Assembly (NCBI GenBank): GCA_035772735.1
Contig: JASDFA010000016.1
Location: 143,666,501 to 143,730,500, forward strand
Reading direction: 5' to 3'
DNA: 64,000 bases
From: Datura wrightii
Taxonomy: Eukaryota > Streptophyta > Magnoliopsida > Solanales > Solanaceae
Below the pieces are notes generated by a model, which saw nothing but the letters and a program-made list of their open reading frames with translations, ran no database searches and was not told where the DNA came from. Position 1 is the stretch's first letter. Every line of letters begins with the position of its first letter. Below, piece after piece: positions 46,214 through 56,124 of this stretch. The position numbers and the translations under genes are program-made.

Positions 46214-47040
46214 AGTGTTTCTCCAAGATTGATCTCAGTTCTGGGTATCACCAGCTCATGGTTCGTGAGAATGACATCCCGAAAACCACTTTCAAGACTT
46301 GGTATGGTCACTACTAATTTGTTGATATGTCTTTCGAACTAACCAATGCTCTTGCAGCTTTTATGGATCTAATGAACAGGGTGTTCAAGGCAGATTTGGA
46401 CATGTTCGTGATTGAGTTCATCGATGAATCCTTATATACTCTCGGAGCAAGAAGGAGCACCAGTTGTATGTGAAGTTCAGCAAATGTGAGTTTTGGTTAG
46501 ACTCAGTGGCATTTCTTGGCCATGTGGTATCAGGTGAGGGCATAAAGGTAGACTCTCAAAAGATCGAGGTGGTAAAGAATTGGCCTAGACCGGTGAACCC
46601 ACCAGATATCAGGATCTTTTTGGGCTTAGCGGGTTGCTATCAGAGATTCGGGGAGGGCTTTTCATCTATTGCCGCACCATTGACTAAGTTGAATCAGAAG
46701 AAGATAAAGTTTCAATGGTCGGAGGCTTGTGAGAAAAGCTTCCAAGAGTTGAAGACTCGACTCATTTCAGCACTAGTGTTGACCCTACCTGAGGGTACGA
46801 ATGGCTTTGTTGTGTATTTTGATGCTTCGTGAGTCGTATTGGGATGTGTGTTGATGGATCATGGGAAGGAGATAGCATATGCCTCAAGACAATTGAAATT
46901 TCATGAAAAGAGTTACCCGACCCATGATCTTGAATTGGCCACAGTGGTGTTTTCCTTGAAGATATGGTGACATCACTTGTATGGGGTCAACGTGGATGTG
47001 TTCACAGATCACAAGATCTTGCAATACATGTTCACGTAAA
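46214..47040 (+). pseudogene. T1 reverse transcriptase, carboxyl part, and RNase H start
   Basis: Continues from QGAK: CFSKIDLSSGYHQLMVREND, then a stop in GHY-FVDMSFELTNALAAF. The catalytic box reads FIDE at 46417-46428, where FIDD is expected, so one catalytic Asp is lost. A frameshift near 46465 leads to FSKCEFWLDSVAFLGHVVS and the RNase H start ALVLTLPEGTNGFVVYFDAS. A stop follows, then GKEIAYASRQLKFHEKSYPTHD, VFTDHKILQYMFT and a further stop at 47038. Confidence 0.85.
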
Positions 47041-48134
47041 AAGACATCAATCTTCAGCAAATGAGGTGGTTGGAGCTACTTAAGGACTACGATATGAGTG
47101 TTCTTTACCACCCGGGCAAGGCTAATGTGGTAACAGACGCACTTAGTAGACTCTCTATAGGAAGTATGTCCCAAGTGGATGAGGGAAAGAAAAAGTTGGT
47201 AAAAGAAGTCCATCGACTTGCGAGGTTGGGAGTTAGATTGGTCGACTCGACCAAGGGCGGCGTTGTTCTGCAAAACAGATCAAAATCGTCCCTGGTGGTT
47301 GATGTTAAATCTAGACAAGATGAGGATCCTATTTTAGTAAAGATAAAGGAAGTCGTTCGAAGTCAAAAGGTGGAGGTCTTCTCCCAAGGGGGAGATGGTG
47401 TACTGTGGTACCAGGGTTGTCTATGTGTTCCAGATGTCGATAATTTGAGGGACCGAATATTGCATGAGGCACATGGATCTAGGTATTCTATCCATCTGGG
47501 TACTACCAAGATGTATCATGACGTTCGGGAAATATATTGGTGGAACGACATAGAGAAGGATACTACAGAATATGTAGCCAAGTGCCCGAACTGTCAATAA
47601 GTGAAGGTCGAACATCAAAGGCCGATAGGCATACCTCAGGATATTAGCATTCCCACTTGGAAGTGGGAAGAGATTAATATGGATTTTATTGCAGTCCTAC
47701 CTATTACTCGCTGACTCTATGATTCTATTTGGGTGGTGGTAGACAGGTTGACCAAGGATGCACACTTTCTACTGGTCAAAACCACTGATTCAACGGATGA
47801 TTATGCCAAATTGTATATCCAGGAGTTGGTCCGGCTTCATGGAGTGCTCTTGTCCATTATTTCAGATCGAGGTACTCAGTTTACCTTTCAGTTTTGGCGG
47901 TCTTTCCAAAAAGGGCTTGGGACTCAGGTTAAGCTCAGCACAGCATTCCATCCGCAAACAGATGGCCAGGCAGAGCGGACAATTCAAAATCTCGAGGACA
48001 TGTTGAGAGCTTGTGTGATGGACTTTAATGGTAGTTGGGATGATCACTTTCCTTTAATCGAGTTTGCTTACAATAACAGTTATCACTCCAGTATCCAAAT
48101 GGCACTGTTTGAGGCCTTTACGGGCGAGGTGTAG
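47041..48134 (+). pseudogene. T1 RNase H end and integrase, broken
   Basis: QMRWLELLKDYDMSVLYHPG and ANVVTDALSR close RNase H. The integrase zinc-binding part follows with HEAHGSRYSIHLG and CPNC (H-H-C-C). The catalytic core shows D in VVVDRLTKDAHF, D in IISDRGTQF and E in TDGQAERTIQNLEDMLR, i.e. the D,D,E triad. Stops lie after CPNCQ (47598) and near 47714. The frame is lost at FTGEV (48134). Confidence 0.85.
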
Positions 48135-48722
48135 ATTGCCCATCGGAAGGTTTGAGGTTGGTGAGGCAGCTATGATAGGGCTAGACTCAGCTCACGAGGC
48201 TATGGTGAAGGTTCAGTTGATAAGGGACAGGCTGAAAACTGCTCAGAGTCATCAGAAGTCATACGTGGATGTGAGAAGAAGAGATTTGGAGTTTGAGGTT
48301 GATGATTGGGTATTTCTAAAGGTATCTCCCATGAAGGGAGTGAAAAAAGGAAAACTCAGTCCCCGCTATGTTGGTCCCTACCGGGTTGTGGGGAGAGTTG
48401 GTAAGATGGTGTATGAGTTGGACTTGCCATCAGAGTTATCTTCAGTTTGTCCGAGTTTCACATGTCACTTTTGAAGAAGTGATTGTGTGATCCAGCATTA
48501 GTAGTTATGGTGGACAGGGTTGGTGTAAAAGACAGCCTCAGTTATGAAGAAATTCTCACTGAAATCTTGGATCGTCAGGTTTGAAAGCTAAGAAACAAGG
48601 AATTAGCTTCGGTTAAGGTATTGTGGAGAAATCAACATGTTGAAGGAGCTACATGGGAAGCCAAAGCGGATATGACGGACAGATACCCACATTTGTTCTC
48701 TACCGGCTCAGTATCAGCTTGA
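48135..48722 (+). pseudogene. T1 integrase carboxyl domain and chromodomain
   Basis: In a shifted frame: AHEAMVKVQLIRDRLKTAQS, SYVDVRRRDLEFEVDDWVFL, and KLSPRYVGPYRVVGRVGK, the GPY/F region. After another break comes VKVLWRNQHVEGATWEAKAD and RYPHLFSTGSVSA, the chromodomain end typical of Tekay/Del chromoviruses, which are thought to target heterochromatin. The stop is at 48720-48722. Confidence 0.82.
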
Positions 48723-48950
48723 GGCATCAGTTTTGCAGTTAGACTCTATTTAGTCTTCATGTTTAAATTATGTGCACAAGTTTCTTTTATGTATGTGGAT
48801 GTGTGTATAATTGGTGAATCCAGTTCAGCTGTGTAGTTATTGTCGGAGGTAGTATTCCGCTAGTTTTTTATTTAAATAATCAGTACTTAATTGTGATAAT
48901 CGCATGTTTCTATTTTCTGCTTTTTTCCAACATTTGAGGATGAATGTTCC

Positions 48951-48964
48951 CAAGGGGGAGATAT
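48951..48964 (+). other. T1 polypurine tract
   Basis: CAAGGGGGAGATAT directly before the 3' LTR start. Confidence 0.75.
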
Positions 48965-51593
48965 TATAATACCCCGAAAGTGCCTATGAGTAGGTCTGGG
49001 AAGCTGAAATGCTAGACTGGTGAAAGTTGGAAAATTGTTGCAGAACGAGAGGTTCCACGACTCATGGGATCAACCTACGACCCATGGGAGTGAGTCGTGA
49101 AAGGTTTCTGGTTGTGGGTCAAGGGAGACAACGACCTATCTAACAACTCATTGTAGGTTACAATGAGTCATCAGATGGAACCATGGTGAGAGTTGGACTT
49201 GAGGTTCAGGGATGCCACGGGTCACCCAATGACACGTTGTGAGGTACCACGGATCGTGGTGAGCAGCCATTGTTAGCTTAGTGAGGTGGTCAATGTATGT
49301 TACGGAATGAGACCATGACTTGTGGGTTCCATTAACAAGTCGTAGTAAGGCTCGCGGTTGGAGGGAGTGCCTAGGTTGATAAAGGAAACAATGGGTGATT
49401 GGACGACCTGTTGCAGGATTGAATGACCCATTGTTTAGGTCGTCGTATGAGTTGAGGTCTAGCCTGGACAGTGCATAGCACAAGTAGACACCACGGGTTG
49501 TGGTATCCTCCAATGACCCGTAGGGTCGTTCGTTGTTTGGTCCAGTGAGCAATTTTTATGCGTAATCAATAAGGGTATTTCCATCATTCCTTCGTCATAA
49601 GGCCATATACTATGTCGTTTAAGGCTCATTTTGGAGGATTTTAGTAGGGGAAAACCTATTCTAAGTGTATTCCTTCCACGCATGCAAGTTTATAAAATTT
49701 AGGTGGTGATCAAGAGCTTTTCTAAAGGGTCTCTTCCAATTTCTCTTTGGGCAATCAGTGAGGTGGTAGAATCATCTCTTCCAGGTATGTAGGGTTTTAA
49801 ATGGGTGTCTTCCTTCCACACCCATGCCCAATCTCTATCAAAATGTAATGAAAGGTCTATGATCAAGTATGGGGTTTTACCCAAATTGTATAATTCTACA
49901 ATTTCTATACATGGGTATGATTAGATTGCATTTATATTGATGAATTGTAAACCTTGGGCAGATTCTAAATTGTTTTCTAAATCTTGAATCTAAAATTCCT
50001 ATGGATGAGAAGTTCATAAAAGTAGTGAATGATGATCAAAGCATGATGACGTTGAGATTTAATGATTAAAAGTATGTTTCTAAAGCTACCCATGATTATG
50101 ATTTTGTTTTCAAAATAAAAATTGTGTGGATCCTAGCATGATAAAGCTTTGGGCAATGTCCCTATGATGATTTAAAGTGATGATTTTCCCGAAATAAGAT
50201 TACAACATTGTTTGAAGTGAAGTTTCCCAACTTTTCATAAATTCTAGCTTGTGGTTGTTGAGTTAAATAATTCTACATGTAGCTTACCACATGATTTGGA
50301 GTAGCTGCTCCAACCTATGATAGAGCTTGTGGTATGTTTCAAAATAAAGCTTCTCATATGCATGATTTCATAATTGAGATGTAGGTCATTATTGAGCTTT
50401 GTCAATAGACAATGTTAAGCTTCATATCCATATGATATCTTGTTTATGCATGATTTCATTATGAGCTTTGTCAATAGAAAATGTTGAGCTTCGTTTCATA
50501 CGATGTTGAGTTATACATGATTTCATGTTGAGCTTCTTCAATAGACGATGTTGAGCTTCGTCAATAGACCATGTTGAGCTTCGCTATATACGATGTAGAG
50601 CATTGCATGTTTTTGGGAGATGAGTCTAGCACCGAGCGGGTTAAGGGTCGATCACCCCATGCCCTAGAACTATGCGCCAACGTAGGTTGATACTATTATA
50701 TTATTGGGACCTCCCTTGTGAGCTATCCCTGGCCTGATTGTCCCTTCAGGTTGATATCGATATCATGGTATCGTCCATTGCCCTGGCAAGGTTATGGATG
50801 GCTCTGCCCACTTGAGTGTGATAGTTGGGACCATGTAAGGTCTATTGAGATATGTTGGTTAAGTGACGAGTCTCCCACTACTTAAATCATTCAAATTGCA
50901 TATTCATGACTCATGACAATTATCTTATGCATGCATGTTCAAAAAGAAGGGTTTGACTCATTGTTCAGCTTTTGATGTAAATGTTATATTCAATTTTGAG
51001 TCATTCGAGTAGGTCATGATGTTGTGAAGTTAAGCATTTTCATGTCATGATAAGATTTTGATTTCAGAATAAATGCATGCCTACTTATACTTGAAAGCTT
51101 ATGATATGCGTGAAATTTTTTTAAATGATTTATGTTGCCAGAGCGGTTTTACTTACCTTGCATACTCGGTACATTCCATGTACTGACCGCATACTTTCTA
51201 TGCTGCATCTTTTCATGATGCGGGACCCGGTTCTCAGGTTCAGCCCCGCTCATAGTCTCTTATCAGAGTTAACACTTTTTTGGTTGGTGAATCCTAATCT
51301 TTCGAGGACTAGACTATCATTTTACTTTTTGTGTTTTCAGTTTCAGTTTTTTTGAGTTAGTTAGGGTCTTTTCCCTTCAACTCGTCCAGATTAGAGGCTT
51401 TCTGACTTATGTATGTATAGTTTCATATATTATTCTGATGTGCAGTTGTATGAGACTTTTGTTGAGTTATAATTATGTTTTCTTCATGATTATTAAATGA
51501 GTTAGTTGAATGCTTATGCCATGGGTCGACTTGTCATCTCTCAGGGTCCCTTTTCCCGTGTCTACGATCCGGGTCTATGCTTGGATCGTGATA
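48965..51593 (+). repeat. T1 3' LTR
   Basis: 2629 bp, uninterrupted. The cassette of ACGACCCGT/GAGTCGTG repeats lies at about 49055-49545. Bases 50391-50600 hold the GAGCTTYGTCAATAGACAATG tandem repeat with one more clear unit than the 5' LTR. Bases near 50285 (TAGCTTACCACATG) are the empty site for alpha1. Ends CGTGATA before GATTC. Confidence 0.88.
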
Positions 51594-51598
51594 GATTC

Positions 51599-52121
51599 TT
51601 GATTCAACCCTATCATCATTCGGGGCTTCATGCCCACCTTATTATCATCAGCATGAGGGAGGATTTCATCATCCTTTCCCTCTTTTTCGTCATCAATCTT
51701 TTCTTCATTCTTCGGAGTCATTGGCGTTTTATCAACATCATCTTCTTCAACTGATTTCGGGCTATCAACCTCACTAGGCTTCACCGGGGCATCTTCAATC
51801 ATCTTGCCACTCCTAGTAACAATGTTCATGCATTGACCATCTTTCTTGGGATTAGGCATTGTGTCACTAGGTAGTGTTCCCTTCATCTAGGGGTTCATTT
51901 GAGTTGATAGGTGATTCATTTGGGCTTCAAAATGCTTGATGGAGGCAGAGTGTGAACTCACTATTTGGGTGAGGTTAGACACCTCCCTCTTAATTCCTTT
52001 ACCCCACTCTTGGTTGACTCAACCTTCTTCAAAACTCTCGATAGCATTTCTTCAATTTTTGAATTGCCCGCGTCACTCGCGCTCGACTGATTTGGAGGAT
52101 TCCCAACCTTGGGGGGGGGAG
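51599..52121 (-). pseudogene. gamma gag-protease, gag part
   Basis: Read on the minus strand: PPPKVGNPPNQSSASDAGNS, KIEEMLSRVLKKVEST, then a coil-like stretch and HFEAQMNHLSTQMNP up to a stop. It continues MKGTLPSDTMPNPKKDGQCM, NIVTRSGK and an acidic linker to the T1 junction. The order matches beta gag (VEEMLPKVLK, MNYRKKGTLPSNTVQNLK, AVTTRSGK). It is cut at 52121 by H1 inside a proline-coding C-run, and at 51599 by T1. Confidence 0.75.
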
Positions 52122-54538
52122 TGTTACACCCCGTAAATTCCAGGCATATAGATGGCCTATCCGCGTGTTGGTTAAGAGTATTTGAAAACCATACATGCTA
52201 GAAAAAGGCCCGGGGAAAGATCGGATAAGCGCCAAGTCGGTGCGTCGCAAGGCAAAATGCGACTTATAAATCGCATTCCCTGAATGCGACTTATAAGTCC
52301 CAATTATATAAAGCCTCCAACTTCGATTTTTCATTAAAGTTTCTTATAATTTCCAGTGATAAACAGAGGGTAAGCAGAGAGAAAGAGGAACAAGGATTAT
52401 TTGATAATTTCCTTCCGATTACGCTGTCAAACGCGGTCAAAACTCGAATTAACCTCAGGTACCGAGGTATTTAGAGGCAGGGAGCATTCCTACGGATTTT
52501 GTTCCACGAAATACGGCCGACGAATCGTCGAGCTACAGAGATAAGGTAAGTAGAATTGCTCCAAACTAATGTCTATGTGCTCCTAGCTGTGAAGTGAATA
52601 CTTCTCCCTTCTGGACTTCTGAAAAATAGTGAGTTTTCGACCGTCTTTCGATAAGCCTAAGTTTAGGCTACAATTATATCGAAAGTGACGTCGTTCTTTA
52701 GAATAAAGCTATATTTAGTATTAATTAGCGTATACATGAATGCAGTTGGGAGAAATAGCTGGAGTATTGATCGAGCCTCGACCGACAGACGGATAACTCG
52801 AGGTTAAGGTATGTAAAGCTAGTTCCTTCGGCAAGTTATTAGCTTTAGCCTTGTATAGTACAATAAACTCCATAGTAGAATTCCCGGAGTTGAATGTTAA
52901 GTATTGTGCAAAGTTCAGCAAACCTAGTTTGCGTTGTTATATCGTATTCAGTCTGAAAGTTAGAAAAGTATGCGCCCGAGGGCAAGTTAGTATTTCAGAT
53001 TCAGTATAGCCTATTACGTGATTAGCAAGCATGTAGTAGAATAAAAGAAACAGATTTTCATAATAAAAGTCAATAAAGAAAGATCAGATAGACAGACAGT
53101 TATGGCTACAGATTAGCCATTCAGACAGACAGTATCTTGGCTACAGATTAGCCGTACAGCTAAACAGAGGTTACGGAATCAGTATAATTAGTAAGAATTA
53201 GCTTAGTGTAGAAACAGATCAGAATAAGAAGTAGATTTCAGATAGTCTTTTCAGTTATACATGCTTGCTATTTATATGTGCTATTTGTTTGTTGAGACTT
53301 GCTATGGCATGTGGGTGTCCCGTTGCATCCCCACCGCCCCTGGGTTATAGCTGTGTCAATACCAGATTTAGATACCGCCACCAGCTGGGCGATGTCGTCC
53401 TCCTAGAGGACGATGATGGCAGGCCACCATGATAATACGGTCCAGATTACCCTGCTTGCAGGGGCAGTTTAGTTTACTTTGTGCAGAGCCAGATTACCCT
53501 GTTTACAAGGGCAGATTACTCTATGTGCGCTTGTGGCCGGGGGCAGTTTCACATACAAATTTTTATAAAGGTACCCTGTTGCGTGCTTGCAACCAGGGGC
53601 AGTTTCAGTCACAGATACAACAGCAGATTACCCCGTGAGCGCTTGCGCCCAGAGGCAGGAGTCTTCGGACTCAGACACAGTTTATTGTCAGAGGCCAAGG
53701 CTTGAGCTACGCACCCAAGGGGGCCGGTAGGAGGAGCTCACAGTTGTCAGATGAGTGGAGTGACTTATTTTTGGTTGGTTTAGACCCGGGTAGGGGTAAA
53801 TAGATTGCTCTGTTTGTTGGCACCTTTCGGCTTATGGGGGTTGGTCAGGTCATGTGTGTATTTATATGTATATCTATATGTGCTATTAGATACTGATAAA
53901 CAGTAGGACAACACGTCTTCAGGTACGCTCAGTTTAGTTACAGAATAAATAAACTCTCCCCAGTTATCCTTAGCTAGATAGACTCAGCTACTTCCTGTTT
54001 ATATGTCATGTTACTGTTGTTATTCATTTCATCTGTGTATTTCAATTGCTTTACATACTCAGTACCTGTGGTACTGACGCCCGTGGGGCGCTGCATTACA
54101 TGCCTGCAGGTACTTATAGACGAGGAGCCGATCCCCCGTGATCCTAGCCAGCGCAGAGTTATCAACTCCTGTCATCCGGATTTTGATATTCAGAGGTGTA
54201 TTTCATTTTCTTTTGTTGTACAGTACGGGTAGGTCGGGGCCCTGTCCCGATCATTTCTATTGTCATTCCTAGAGGCTTGCAGTCTGTATATATTTCCCTG
54301 TGGTCAGTTGAGCTGGTCGTGTGAGGCCGTGCAGTTTGTTATAGTTAGTTAGTATTTCAGTTCCTGTTGGCTATGTGTGGCCATAACCAGTCAGTAATGG
54401 TGACCTTGCCGGTCACGTAATTATTTAGCATGCTATTGTTGACTTACAGAGAACTAGACAGCATGGTGGCCTTGTCGGCCCGCATAGGTTTCCCCCTTGT
54501 AAGTATGTTTCTGGTTAGCTGAAGTTCATACAGGTGGC
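52122..54538 (+). repeat. H1: LTR of a probable Ty3/gypsy family, interrupted by alpha3
   Basis: Starts TGTTACACCCCG and aligns with the H2 LTR (58859-61467) over most of its length, lacking only about the last 180 bp, presumably beyond alpha3. TATATAAA is at 52305-52312. Upstream, 52235-52300 holds the cassette ATGCGACTTATAAATCGCAT / AATGCGACTTATAAGTC, quite different from the H2 cassette. Bases 53397-53665 contain a chain of small hairpins (GTCCTCCTAGAGGAC, CCCTGCTTGCAGGG and similar). GGCTACAGATTAGCC occurs twice near 53103-53150. Whether H1 is a solo LTR or part of a full element cannot be seen here. Confidence 0.75.
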
Positions 54539-55965
54539 TGATCTTGGGCAGATTTATATGCCCAAGTGATACTCAAACGTATCATTTTCGCCTTGGTTAT
54601 TGTGCAATGTGTATACATTTTCATGTAATTGGTAATAAAATGTGAATTTATACTAACCAACATGATTAGCATTGTTTTGTAGGTAAAACATGATTTTGAG
54701 GAGCTAAAATGTATGTTGGAACAATATCGGAGTTGGACTTGGATGCGAGCACGGAAAAGACATTGGAATGCACAATGTAAAGGGGCTCCGCGATGGAGCC
54801 GTGCCACGCTACCATCGCGGAGGCACACTGCATGGAGGATGAATTAATTTGGCAATTTCCAGTGAAGCCTCGCGACAGCTCCGTGGCACGGAGGCAAGCC
54901 TCCGCGTTGCATGCCGTGCCACGTTGAGGCTATATTCCCGAACCCTGGATTTCCAGTGAGGGTCCGCGTCCACGCCGTGTCACGGAGGCAGTGCTCCGCG
55001 TTGGCCTCCGTGACACGTTGCTTGTTATTCCGGGAAAAATTCCCAATAGTATAAATAGAACACTTAGGCTTATTTTTAATAAATTCAGACTTGGTGGAGC
55101 AAGGACGTGGGTTAGAGGCAGTTGAGGGACGAAAAAGCTTAGGGATTTTCTCTCTTCCTTTCTTCTTTCAATCAATTGTTTGTATGATTAACACTTGTTT
55201 TAGGATGATTAATCCACAAATGAGTGGCTAATTCTCTTCCTTGCTGAGGTTATGAACAATGGTGATGAATTTTGATTATTGAATTGTATGGTTTTTCATC
55301 TTCTTCTTCTATGTTGTTCTATTAATTCTTGTTTCTACTGCATTAGTGTGTGGCCGACATTAATGTATATCTAAAAAGTCCGATTTCACTCGAGAGAGCA
55401 CAAAATTGGAAAGTTGTGAATTAATAGGGTATTGTTCTTAACTTGATTTGGGAAAATTGGGTTTTGATGTGCTTTCCTGATAGAAATATACTTGAAAGTC
55501 GTATTAGTCAATTTAGGAACCGGAATTGTATTGCTAGGTCATAAATTGCATTTGATCACAGAAATATAGATGAATGGTTTATGATTCTAAAGTGAGATTA
55601 AATACGAGAGTTTTAATCTCTAGGCTAATGTTCTTGGCTAGCAACAGGAAGAGAAGATTAACCAAATTATGATTATACTCAAGTTCATTACTTGTTCTTA
55701 ACCTTGGCATGCCCATATCCATAGTTTCAATTCAAAGTAGATATTTGTTAAGAGTTTAGTATATAATTTATAAACAAAAATTATTTAACTTTGGGTTACG
55801 TTGTTGTTAGCATATTTAGAAGTAAGATAGAATATAGTATACTTGAGCAATTTTACTTATCCAGAGTCACCTTGGTTCGATACTTGGCTTACTTAGCCAC
55901 TTTATTACTTGTTTGACCACGTGCACTTGCGTGTCGGTTTTAACCTATAGCAAACCACCCGAACA
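54539..55965 (+). repeat. alpha3 5' LTR
   Basis: 1427 bp from TGATCTTGGGC to CCCGAACA. TATAAATA at 55050-55057. Cassette 54780-55022, with GTGTCACGGAGGC and GGCCTCCGTGACACG arms. Confidence 0.88.
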
Positions 55966-55971
55966 AGTTTT

Positions 55972-55989
55972 TGGTGCCGTTGTCGGGGA
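55972..55989 (+). other. alpha3 primer-binding site, tRNA-Asp type
   Basis: TGGTGCCGTTGTCGGGGA: two C-to-T changes relative to alpha1 and alpha2. Confidence 0.8.
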
Positions 55990-56124
55990 GACTAGGCAAT
56001 TGGTGAAATTGTGTTAAGTGTAAATTTACTGTATTTTTGTTTTATTTTCTTAAGTGTTGACAACTTGGTCTTAGCCTGTATTTTGCAGACTTGATTTCTG
56101 TGAACACTGGCAAAGGACAAAGAG

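Larger units (their letters stand above)
9069..51593 (+). mobile_element. T1: Tekay/Del-type Ty3/gypsy chromovirus with nested insertions
   Basis: Two related LTRs (9069-21701 including alpha1, and 48965-51593) enclose gag, protease, RT, RNase H, integrase and chromodomain sequence in the Ty3/gypsy order. Target duplications GATTC lie at 9064-9068 and 51594-51598. The primer site is complementary to initiator-Met tRNA, and a purine tract precedes the 3' LTR. With the nested insertions removed, each LTR is about 2630 bp. LTR-to-LTR divergence by eye is roughly a tenth in the stretches I compared, so the insertion is not recent. The coding region is broken by many stops and frameshifts and by beta inside the RT. 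Confidence 0.9.
1..52121 (-). mobile_element. gamma: gag-protease/transposon-protein LTR element, interrupted and partial
   Basis: This minus-strand LTR element forms the oldest visible layer. Its 3' LTR runs off the left edge, its transposon-protein ORF lies near 5250-6699, and its gag-protease is split between 8310-9063 and 51599-52121 by the T1 insertion. The two halves are joined by the T1 target duplication GATTC (9064-9068 and 51594-51598). A Tekay-type solo LTR interrupts the 3' non-coding part, and H1 interrupts gag at 52121. The 5' LTR, primer site and gag amino end should lie beyond the right edge, behind H1. No RT, RNase H or integrase segment is seen in the parts present. Frameshifts and stops in both ORFs show it is dead. 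Confidence 0.8.

Noticed and set aside
52111..52121. Polypurine tract of a full H1 element
   Set aside because: The G-run reads as proline codons of gamma gag on the minus strand, with gag continuing on the far side. I prefer an insertion here, though a purine tract cannot be excluded.
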